The position numbers were made by a program, and so were the translations under genes. Under the pieces are notes generated by a model. That model had not been told where the DNA came from and searched no databases. It saw only the letters and a program-made list of their open reading frames with translations. 39,369 nucleotides of DNA from Aquirhabdus sp. (GTDB lineage Bacteria; Pseudomonadota; Gammaproteobacteria; Pseudomonadales; Moraxellaceae): assembly GCA_030151145.1 (NCBI GenBank), contig JASLEL010000374.1:1-39369 (forward strand). The letters run 5' to 3'. Positions 33,709 through 39,369 of the stretch are shown here, piece after piece; position 1 is the first letter of the stretch; the number at the start of each line of letters is the position of its first letter.

Positions 33709-34032
33709 TTAGTGCTTTAAATCTAGGTTGATCATATCGCTGTCAACATGAGTAGCGTCGTCAACATCGATCTCAAAGAGCTGATTGAAAGCGTGAATAG
33801 CCGCAGGCAGTGAGTCGAACCAGTCACAGCGCTCCACGGGCGATGTTTCTATGAAAAGTTCAACGAACTGTTTAGCGGAATGCCGTAGCTGCTGCTCATC
33901 GACGGGTAAATAAAAATAATCCGCACTCTGAATGGCATATCGGCCTGTTTCCAGATGACGCAGGCCGCAGTATTTGATGGCGAGGGTATCGCTGATTCGC
34001 GCCCATACGGGCATTTCTTGAAACAAATCCAA
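33709..34032 (-). CDS. Small hypothetical protein, tandem paralog A
   Basis: 107 residues if started at a TTG at 34032, which aligns with the ATG of paralog B; AGAGG lies about 12 bases upstream. Paralog A shares 35 of the first 44 residues with B (SDTLAIKYCGL and YAIQSADYF are identical), then diverges but keeps KQFVEL, RCDW and SLPAAI. No signal peptide, no membrane segment, many aromatic and acidic residues; the tail is acidic (DVDDATHVDSDM). I do not recognise the family. It is 44 bp downstream of B, probably on the same transcript, and converges on the molybdopterin gene. Confidence 0.75.
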   Translation of the reverse strand: MDLFQEMPVWARISDTLAIKYCGLRHLETGRYAIQSADYFYLPVDEQQLRHSAKQFVELFIETSPVERCDWFDSLPAAIHAFNQLFEIDVDDATHVDSDMINLDLKH

Positions 34033-34076
34033 TATTTCAAATTCCTCTTTTTAATCTATCTTGCAACGCAGTGATA

Positions 34077-34367
34077 TTAGCTCAGGCTATGTGGCACTGT
34101 ATTGGCAGTCAATTGCTGGTGAAATGCCAGAATGGCGGCGGGCAGGGAATGATACCAGTCGCAGCGCGCCTTGGGTGACTCGTCGAGCATGAGCTCCACA
34201 AACTGCTTTTGCGACGCCATGATTGGTTGATGTGTGACGGGGAGATGGAAATAATCCGCGCTCTGAATGGCGTATTGCTGCGACTCCAAGTGATGCAGAC
34301 CGCAGTATTTGATAGCGAGCGTATCACTGACCCGCTCCCATACGGTGACTTCCTGAAATAAATCCAT
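34077..34367 (-). CDS. Small hypothetical protein, tandem paralog B
   Basis: 96 residues with AAGGA about 10 bases before the ATG and a promoter at 34399-34428. It begins MDLFQEVTVWERVSDTLAIK and carries KQFVEL, SPKARCDWYHSLPAAILAF. The compact fold with conserved Cys23 and the CDW piece hints at an alpha/beta domain, but no family is known to me. The pair with A is a clear tandem duplication whose N-terminal half is the more conserved part. Confidence 0.8.
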   Translation of the reverse strand: MDLFQEVTVWERVSDTLAIKYCGLHHLESQQYAIQSADYFHLPVTHQPIMASQKQFVELMLDESPKARCDWYHSLPAAILAFHQQLTANTVPHSLS

Positions 34368-34398
34368 AGTCTCAATCCTTTGCTGCGTGCGATGAAAG

Positions 34399-34428
34399 AT
34401 TAGAACATCTGGTCAAATTTGGTGTCAT
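34399..34428 (-). promoter_or_regulatory. Promoter of the tandem small-protein genes
   Basis: On the minus strand, ATGACA, 18-base spacer, TCTAAT; each hexamer is one base off consensus. It lies 30-60 bases before the start of paralog B. Confidence 0.5.
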
Positions 34429-34524
34429 AATTGCATAAATAGCTGCTTCTGGTGCTACATCAAGTGTAGCAAAGCGCAGGCGTCAGTTTGATGTCTGTCG
34501 TGGCACCAATCGTGGAAGGATCAC

Positions 34525-35133
34525 ATGGAAAACACGTTCTTTTCGGCAACCATCGTATTGCTGCTCATCACCGACCCCTTAGGCGGAGTACCGGTCTTCA
34601 CCAATGCGCTCAAAGGCGTCAAACCTGAGCGGCGTCCGTTTATTATCCTGCGTGAAGTCTCGATTGCGTTTTTGATCCTGTTGGCCTTCATGCTGGGCGG
34701 ACAGCGTTTCCTTGACCTACTGCAACTTAGCAATCTGTCGCTGGAGCTGGCGGGCGGGATTGTCCTCTTTTTGATTGCGCTGCGCATGGTGTTTCCGGCG
34801 ATGGCGTCTGGCGGTGCCGAGGTGATCCCTGATGAGCCGTTGATCGTGCCGCTGGCGGTGCCGATGCTGGCGGGTCCGTCGGCGATGGCGACGGTGATGC
34901 TGATGGTATCGCAGGCCCCCAATCGTATGCTGGAGTGGGTGGCAGCGCTCGCGGTGACCATGACGGTCTGTGCGGTGGTGCTGCTCCTATCCGGCTGGAT
35001 GCAGCGGATACTGGGGGATAGTGTGCTGAAGGCCTTTGAGCGGCTGATGGGGCTGATACTGGTGGTGCTGTCGGTCGAGATGATCCTGAAGGCGATTCGG
35101 TTGTTTATACAGAGTTTGTCTGTGGCGTCCTAA
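34525..35133 (+). CDS. MarC-family membrane protein
   Basis: 202 residues, six predicted membrane segments. Family signatures are LLLITDPLGGVPVFTNAL near the start and PLAVPMLAGPSAMATVML in the middle. GGAAGGA lies about 6 bases upstream of the ATG. MarC proteins (UPF0056) are inner-membrane proteins; the once-claimed role in antibiotic resistance is not supported and the function is unknown. It is a single gene; a 7-bp hairpin (TGCTACA/TGTAGCA, 34453-34471) lies upstream. Confidence 0.92.
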   Translation: MENTFFSATIVLLLITDPLGGVPVFTNALKGVKPERRPFIILREVSIAFLILLAFMLGGQRFLDLLQLSNLSLELAGGIVLFLIALRMVFPAMASGGAEVIPDEPLIVPLAVPMLAGPSAMATVMLMVSQAPNRMLEWVAALAVTMTVCAVVLLLSGWMQRILGDSVLKAFERLMGLILVVLSVEMILKAIRLFIQSLSVAS

Positions 35134-35421
35134 GTGCTGTGAATTGGAGGGAGTTAAAAAAGATTGTGATTGTAGGCAATGAATGAAAAGGTTCCACAAT
35201 AGCAATTGTTGCTGTGCTTTTTATGCGGGATAGCCTGCCGCAGGCGGAACGATTGACTGGGCAATCGTCGGCAAAACCCCTTTTTCGCGCAAGCTCTTTT
35301 CCACACAAGCGAGCCATCCTTGGCTCGAACAGTTGCGCTCAGCGTCCTTGCAAAGCAGTCATGCATTTAGAAACAGACCTGCATCAGGTCGATGCTGTTT
35401 TCTTGATATGTCGCTTCAGAA
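35134..35421. other. Structured intergenic region between marC-like and Sel1 genes
   Basis: About 290 bp without a supported gene. It holds several hairpins: CGAGCCA/TGGCTCG (35310-35327, 4-base loop) nested inside GCGCAA/TTGCGC (35287-35338), and GACCTG-CAT-CAGGTC (35376-35390). The last lies about 30 bases past the Sel1 gene stop on the minus strand, followed by TGTTTCT, so it could be its terminator. Confidence 0.45.
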
Positions 35422-36168
35422 CTAAGGCGCGGCAGGCCGATCCTTCAGCGCATGCCCCATTTCAAACATCGCCCTTTGCTTCTCCTCGGGCGTGTATTTC
35501 AATCCCAGCTCGCCATTCTGCTCTGCCATCGCCAGTGTCTGTATCGCTTCAGGCAGGTCGAGGTCGGCGGCTTGTTTATATAGCGCCACCGCATGTGCTT
35601 CATCCTTCGCCACGCCATCACCATCGCGATAGGCATTACCGAGCATAAAGAGCCCCGCAGGCAGATCATGCTGGGCGGCAATGCCAAACCAGTGTGCCGC
35701 AGTCGCAGCGTTAGACGGCACGCCATAGCCGGATTTATAGATTAATCCCAGATAATACGCGGCATTGGGGTCGTTCTTGGCACCGCTGATACTCAGCCAT
35801 TTGAATGCCTGTGCGTCATCCTTGGCAATCCCATCATGGCCTAAGAAGTAAGCCTTGCCCAAGATCGTCGCACTGCCGGTATCTCCCTGACTGGCGGCGT
35901 CGGTCAGGAGCTTGATGGCGTCGTTTGGCTTGCCGCGATGCAAATAAACCTCCCCCAGCGCCCGCATGGCAGGGATCTGAGCATGGGCCGCAGCGTCCTG
36001 CAGATACTCCAGTGCATGCGTGTCGGCACCGGCCGAGGCTTCGACCCGCCATTGCTCGATCTGGTTTTCCGTCACCTCGGCATAAGCCTGACTTTGCCAT
36101 ATAAAAAGAACAGCAGCGGTCATGACGACCGCTACTGCTGTGAGAAGCATCCACGAACGTGACTTCAT
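35422..36168 (-). CDS. Sel1-repeat (TPR-like) secreted or membrane-anchored protein
   Basis: 248 residues. An N-terminal hydrophobic segment, WMLLTAVAVVMTAAVLFIW, serves as signal peptide or anchor (QAYA could be a cleavage site). Four to five Sel1-like repeats follow, e.g. GSATILGKAYFLGHDGIAKD, NAAYYLGLIYKSGYGVPSN, AGLFMLGNAYRDGDGVAKDE. These repeats are protein-binding scaffolds. It lies 18 bp downstream of the nucleotidase gene and is likely co-transcribed with it; a role as its partner is inference. Confidence 0.88.
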   Translation of the reverse strand: MKSRSWMLLTAVAVVMTAAVLFIWQSQAYAEVTENQIEQWRVEASAGADTHALEYLQDAAAHAQIPAMRALGEVYLHRGKPNDAIKLLTDAASQGDTGSATILGKAYFLGHDGIAKDDAQAFKWLSISGAKNDPNAAYYLGLIYKSGYGVPSNAATAAHWFGIAAQHDLPAGLFMLGNAYRDGDGVAKDEAHAVALYKQAADLDLPEAIQTLAMAEQNGELGLKYTPEEKQRAMFEMGHALKDRPAAP

Positions 36169-36186
36169 AGGTAGACAGTCCGCCCG

Positions 36187-38295
36187 TTATTTCGACAGGT
36201 CAATGCTGTAGACCGCCAGACCCTTGCCTGAGCCGTCATCCGCCTTGATCTGTTGTACATTGTTAATGCCTGCGGCTTGTGCCAGCGTCAGCTTGTTTGG
36301 CGCAGAGGTGAAGATCACATTGCCTTGGGTGGTGACTTTGGTGAAGTTCCAGCTGCGGTCGCCACCATTTCGCGCACGGGTGATGGTCTTGATATTTTTG
36401 ATATAGCTGATCAGGACATCGCGGTTGGCATCCGGGGAGGCATAGATGGTCTTGCTGCCGTCGAGACCGGGGAAGTTACCGCCGCCGCTGGCACGGTAGT
36501 TGTTGGTGGCGATGATGAAGGACTGCGTCGGATCAATCGGCGCGCCTTTGTAGGTCAGGTTCTTGATCCGGCTGCCCTTGGCCTGAGTGACGTCGATCTC
36601 GTAGTGGATGTCGGCACTGGTGAACATATCGAAGTTGTAGCCCGGATAGCTACTGACCAGCGTCTGATCGGTGGTCTTGGTGGGATCAATCCGGTTGAAG
36701 CGCTGCGCGGCAGTCTCCAGCCAGTTCTGGATATCGGCACCGGTGACTTTGACGGCGTAGATGGTGTTGGGGTAGAGGTAGAGGTCGGCGGCATTGTTGA
36801 TCGCGACATTGCCTGCGGCGACATCGGTAAAGTCGGTGCCACCCGCAAAGCCGCTCTTGAACGGCGCACTGACCGACAGTACCGGAATGCCCGCATACTG
36901 GGGCAGGTTGGCCTTGACGTAGGTGCTGACATAGTCGGCCTGTGCTTGGTTAACGATCTCGATGGCACCCGGATCGCCCACATCGGCAAAGAAGCTGTTC
37001 ATCTCGTAGTCGGTGCTGCCAATCGGCGTCTTCACGTAGTTGATGGTGGCCTGATGCTCGGCGCTGATCAGATTGGCGACGTTCGGATCGACATCGACGT
37101 AAGTGGTGGTGCTGGTGCCATCGGCATTTTTGGTCGTGGTAGCGATGTTGCGTGCTTGGACCACGGTTTTGGTCTTGTCTACCGACCATTTCTGACCGTC
37201 ATAGGCCAGCTCAAGCTTGATCACGCCGAGACTCTTGCCCCAGAAGTTGCCCATCACGGTCGGGATGCCATTCACAGTGCCATTGGCTTTATCCACGCCC
37301 GGCAGATTGAACTGTCCCTGCGTACTGCTGGCATCCGGGAAGAGCAGATGCGAGTGACCGATCATCATGGCATCGACGCCGGGCACCAGCGACAGATGGT
37401 AGCTGCCGTTTTCCATGGTGGGTGAGTAGGTGCTGTTGTCCAGACCACCGTGTGAGACGACCACGATCAGGTCGGCGCCTTTGGCTTTCATTTCGGGGAT
37501 GAACTGGGCGGCGGCTTCCTTGACGCCGACGGTATAGACTTTGCCGTCCAGCCAGCGTTTATCCCAGTTGAGGATCATGGGTGGGGTAAAGCCGATCACG
37601 CCGACCTTGATGGTTGCGGTGATGGGTTTGCCACTCGGATCGGTCGCGGTGACCGTCTTGCTGACGATCTGGTACGGCTGAAACAGTGGTTGCTTGGTGC
37701 GCACGCTGTAGACGTTGGCGAGTGCCAGCGGAAATTTAGGTCCACTACAAGCGGTCTGCTGAGCCGGTGCAGGCAGGCCGTCAACGTCAAATTTGCTGCC
37801 GGTGACCTGATTGAGGAAGTTCAGGCCGTAGTTGAATTCATGGTTGCCGACGCCGCTGGCATCATAGCCCAGATAGTTCATGACTTTGTACTGGGCCAGT
37901 GTGTCACCGCAGGCGATGGGTTTGACCAGTGCTTGATAGTCTGCCAGCGCCGTGCCTTGTATCGCATCGCCATCGTCGATCAGCAAGGTGTTGGGGAATT
38001 CGCTGCGGGCATTCTTGATCAGGGTGGCGGTGCGCTCAAGGCCGACGGTCTTGTCTTCGGCGAGCTTGAAGTAGTCATAGCTCTGCACATTGGTATGCAG
38101 GTCGGTTGTCTCAAGCAGGGCTACCGTTGCGCGAGAGCCGGTGGCAACCGGTGTCGGCGTGGGGACGGGTGCCGGAGCAGGCGCGGGTGTCGGGATCGGT
38201 GTGCTTGGATTGGTGTTATTGTCATTGCTGTCACAGCCACTGATCAGGGCTGCCATTGCGATTGCACAACTGAGATAAAGGGTATTCCGCTGCAT
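36187..38295 (-). CDS. Lipoprotein 5'-nucleotidase / 2',3'-cyclic phosphodiesterase (CpdB-like)
   Basis: 702 residues from the ATG at 38295, with GGAG 8 bases upstream; the frame extends 12 codons further. Signal peptide with lipobox ISGC, then a Pro/Thr/Ala linker of about 25 residues. The metallophosphatase domain has the metal ligands in TTDLHTNVQ, IDDGDAIQGT, GNHEFNYGLNF, VVSHGGLD and MIGHSHLLFP. The C-terminal 5'-nucleotidase domain has the substrate-binding piece NNYRASGGGNFPGL. It frees phosphate and nucleosides from extracellular or periplasmic nucleotides. CpdB is usually soluble; the lipid anchor is a difference. The exact nucleotide preference cannot be read. It is the first gene of an operon with the Sel1 protein. 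Confidence 0.92.
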   Translation of the reverse strand: MQRNTLYLSCAIAMAALISGCDSNDNNTNPSTPIPTPAPAPAPVPTPTPVATGSRATVALLETTDLHTNVQSYDYFKLAEDKTVGLERTATLIKNARSEFPNTLLIDDGDAIQGTALADYQALVKPIACGDTLAQYKVMNYLGYDASGVGNHEFNYGLNFLNQVTGSKFDVDGLPAPAQQTACSGPKFPLALANVYSVRTKQPLFQPYQIVSKTVTATDPSGKPITATIKVGVIGFTPPMILNWDKRWLDGKVYTVGVKEAAAQFIPEMKAKGADLIVVVSHGGLDNSTYSPTMENGSYHLSLVPGVDAMMIGHSHLLFPDASSTQGQFNLPGVDKANGTVNGIPTVMGNFWGKSLGVIKLELAYDGQKWSVDKTKTVVQARNIATTTKNADGTSTTTYVDVDPNVANLISAEHQATINYVKTPIGSTDYEMNSFFADVGDPGAIEIVNQAQADYVSTYVKANLPQYAGIPVLSVSAPFKSGFAGGTDFTDVAAGNVAINNAADLYLYPNTIYAVKVTGADIQNWLETAAQRFNRIDPTKTTDQTLVSSYPGYNFDMFTSADIHYEIDVTQAKGSRIKNLTYKGAPIDPTQSFIIATNNYRASGGGNFPGLDGSKTIYASPDANRDVLISYIKNIKTITRARNGGDRSWNFTKVTTQGNVIFTSAPNKLTLAQAAGINNVQQIKADDGSGKGLAVYSIDLSK

Positions 38296-38363
38296 GTCCT
38301 GCTCCATCGTCTGCATAGTGTGGATGGTCAATTTGACCGACTGGAAGACTTTAGGCAGTGCTC

Positions 38364-38381
38364 ATGACAATGTGATGAAAT
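38364..38381 (-). promoter_or_regulatory. Candidate Pho box of the nucleotidase gene
   Basis: On the minus strand, ATTTCAT, CACA, TTGTCAT: two 7-mers with an 11-base period that match the PhoB half-site CTGTCAT at 5 and 6 of 7 positions. TAAAGT follows exactly 10 bases downstream, where a PhoB-dependent -10 is expected. The start codon is about 70 bases further. Confidence 0.45.
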
Positions 38382-38503
38382 GTGTTTTTATTGTGGATTA
38401 TTTTTGATGAAAAGTGATGTTTGAGGATGGAGGGATGTCGTCAAGCGCGTTTTTGGTCGCAGATGACCGATAAGCAGATGCTCACAGGTTGGGGAAATCA
38501 GAG

Positions 38504-38734
38504 CTAGGTGGTCACTTTCATTTGTAATTGAATAAGTTGTTTCTTAAGCACACGGCTATGGATGAATTGGGCGATAAACATGAATGTGAAACCAATACAG
38601 CCGTGTTTCCACACGAATGCGGCAAAATCAATACTGGGAACGTGATCGGCCATGATATTGATGCATGCGATAAACAGATAAAGCCCACCGCAGCATCGCA
38701 AAATGATCGTGATGAGATCGTAGAATTTTTGCAT
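38504..38734 (-). CDS. Small membrane protein, 76 residues
   Basis: Two hydrophobic stretches, LITIILRCCGGLYLFIACIN and FVWKHGCIGFTFMFIAQFI, suggest two membrane helices; the tail is basic and Gln-rich. A weak ribosome-binding site (GAGA) lies before the ATG. A frame on the other strand (38528-38803) is less plausible because this one has membrane character. Family unknown. It lies about 200 bp upstream of the nucleotidase promoter on the same strand. Confidence 0.5.
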   Translation of the reverse strand: MQKFYDLITIILRCCGGLYLFIACINIMADHVPSIDFAAFVWKHGCIGFTFMFIAQFIHSRVLKKQLIQLQMKVTT

Positions 38735-38940
38735 AACGTGTCTCGGCGCTTAAAGAAGCTGGTGGCTAATCTTGGTGGAAGTATAAGGGAAGGGCTATGT
38801 TGATTAGATAGAAAATTTAAGATAAAAGTGCTTGATTTTTAGGCGGACTGGATTAGAATGCTGTCCATATCGCGGACGATTGCCGTCTGCCCCGGATTTT
38901 GTATAAACGTTTTATTGGCCGTACGCTATGTACATTGATA

Positions 38941-39080
38941 GAGGAGTGACCGCGACATGATTTCAGGAATTCAGCATACATAGGCGCAGTCGTCACCGTT
39001 CGGGCGACTGCAAGCCAGCGTGCTTCGCCGTTAGCCCGAATGCAAGGTCCTCCAAACCCGGCATTCGCCGGGTTTTTTAT
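38941..39080 (+). ncRNA. C4/P4-immunity-like antisense RNA element
   Basis: A compact structured stretch ends in a terminator. Hairpin 1: GGC-GCAGTCG (38983-38992) with CGACTGC-AA-GCC (39005-39016). An alternative stem pairs TTCGGGC (38999-39005) with GCCCGAA (39034-39040). The conserved words (GGCGACTGCAAGCC-like core, GCTTCGCCGTTAGCC) and the antisense frame reading VTTAPMYAEF are what I associate with the C4 antisense RNA family of phages P1/P7 and the CI immunity RNA of P4, and with many copies in Acinetobacter. Those RNAs block an antirepressor or early operon by base-pairing. No phage gene lies beside it here. The 5' end is a guess; the match is from memory. Confidence 0.5.
39054..39080 (+). 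terminator. Intrinsic terminator of the C4-like RNA
   Basis: AAACCCGGC, loop ATTC, GCCGGGTTT, then six Ts in total. The stem is perfect over 9 bp and it is the strongest terminator near the right edge. Confidence 0.9.
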
Positions 39081-39171
39081 TGCCTGTATTTGGGGTGATG
39101 GTTTTTGCACGACTGCCTTTTATAAAACATGCCTATCAGATCACGGACATCGATAACACTATTTTTTGAGC

Positions 39172-39369
39172 ATGATGATGAAAAACAAAAATCCTCCTCA
39201 GTTTCGCGAGCGGAACCACCTGGCCCTGCACCCGCTCCTGCATAAGGGCGGCGTGCATCACACCGAGAAAGCCGAAGTTGTCCGGCGTCGTGAGCGACGT
39301 CAGGTCAGTCAGTACCTGCGCGATCAGGACTGGCTGCATCTGGATGCCGACGACGCAAGGCTGCCGGAC
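39172..39369 (+). CDS. Basic hypothetical protein (3' partial)
   Basis: 66 codons to the right edge, no stop. It starts with three ATGs in a row (39172, 39175, 39178); GAG before them is a weak ribosome-binding site. The sequence MKNKNPPQFRERNHLALHPL followed by LHKGGVHHTEKAEVVRRRER is basic and polar. It resembles short conserved Moraxellaceae/Acinetobacter proteins with a LxxHPLLxKGGxH piece that I recall as uncharacterised. It probably encodes a small cytosolic, perhaps nucleic-acid-binding protein, which is inference. Confidence 0.65.
   Translation, partial: MMMKNKNPPQFRERNHLALHPLLHKGGVHHTEKAEVVRRRERRQVSQYLRDQDWLHLDADDARLPD

Larger units (their letters stand above)
38735..39171. other. 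Intergenic region carrying the C4-like RNA
   Basis: About 440 bp between the small membrane protein and the right-edge gene. Apart from the structured RNA and its terminator (about 38941-39080) I saw no gene. A minus-strand frame at 38853-39110 is the antisense of the RNA element. Confidence 0.5.

Noticed and set aside
33849..34040. Alternative frame starting MKYWICFKKCPYG over paralog A
   Set aside because: The paralog B alignment shows that the TTG frame at 34032 is the true one.
35305..35345. tRNA-like look of GTTCGAGCC on the minus strand
   Set aside because: No acceptor, D-arm or anticodon arm could be fitted around it.
36253..37425. Plus-strand frame of 390 residues antisense to the nucleotidase gene
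   Set aside because: It is low in family signal and a mirror of a well-supported gene; Val/Asp/Gly-rich composition is typical of antisense frames in GC-rich DNA.
38528..38803. Plus-strand frame of 91 residues overlapping the small membrane protein
   Set aside because: It has no hydrophobic pattern or family match, while the minus-strand frame has two plausible membrane helices.
38853..39110. Minus-strand frame with the piece VTTAPMYAEF
   Set aside because: It is the antisense of the structured C4-like RNA; such frames are often annotated as proteins but are better explained by RNA conservation.

Overview
The window reads as ordinary chromosome of a gammaproteobacterium, most probably a member of Moraxellaceae with a moderately high GC content. 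The evidence is an RND efflux operon whose three subunits match AdeI, AdeJ and AdeK in order and size, ispB divergent from rplU-rpmA, an Acinetobacter-like sulfate-uptake cluster with an alpha/beta hydrolase inside it, a monofunctional RelA beside RlmD, and a short phage-immunity-like RNA element near the right edge of a type I associate with Acinetobacter. The genus is inference. No tRNA, rRNA, CRISPR array, transposase or complete prophage was seen.

Layout. 1-1.8 kb: 3' part of a proline-rich lipoprotein gene, cut by the left edge. 1.9-7.8 kb: tripartite RND pump (fusion protein, permease, outer-membrane channel, minus strand) with no regulator beside it. 8.4-10.7 kb: a membrane protein of the so-called Gcr 'site-specific recombinase' family. 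11.1-13.1 kb: ispB divergent from rplU-rpmA. 13.2-16.0 kb: a truncated D-2-hydroxyacid dehydrogenase, an unknown 336-residue protein, a tiny secreted peptide and the full-length dehydrogenase paralog. 16.1-19.2 kb: a three-lipoprotein operon (CsgG-like, DUF4810, DUF799) divergent from a parallel beta-helix lipoprotein. 19.3-25.5 kb: sulfate import (sbp, hydrolase, cysT, cysW, cysA) followed by a CysB-type LysR regulator, all on the minus strand, with an intrinsic terminator between sbp and the rest.

25.9-29.9 kb: rlmD and relA. 30.0-33.7 kb: an HxlR regulator, a hotdog thioesterase and an orphan molybdopterin oxidoreductase. 33.7-34.4 kb: two tandem paralogous small proteins of unknown family. 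34.5-35.1 kb: a MarC-family membrane protein. 35.4-38.3 kb: a Sel1-repeat protein and a 5'-nucleotidase/cyclic phosphodiesterase lipoprotein, with a possible Pho box upstream. 38.5-39.4 kb: a small membrane protein, a C4/P4-immunity-like RNA with a terminator, and the start of a basic hypothetical protein cut by the right edge.

Much of the window serves the cell envelope: efflux, at least seven lipoproteins, nutrient-scavenging periplasmic enzymes and sulfate import. Four of the convergent gene pairs share one near-perfect bidirectional terminator. I found no convincing complete new multigene system. The items most worth a second look are the tandem unknown pair, the C4-like RNA, the truncated dehydrogenase, the CsgG-type lipoprotein operon with its beta-helix neighbour, and the candidate Pho box.
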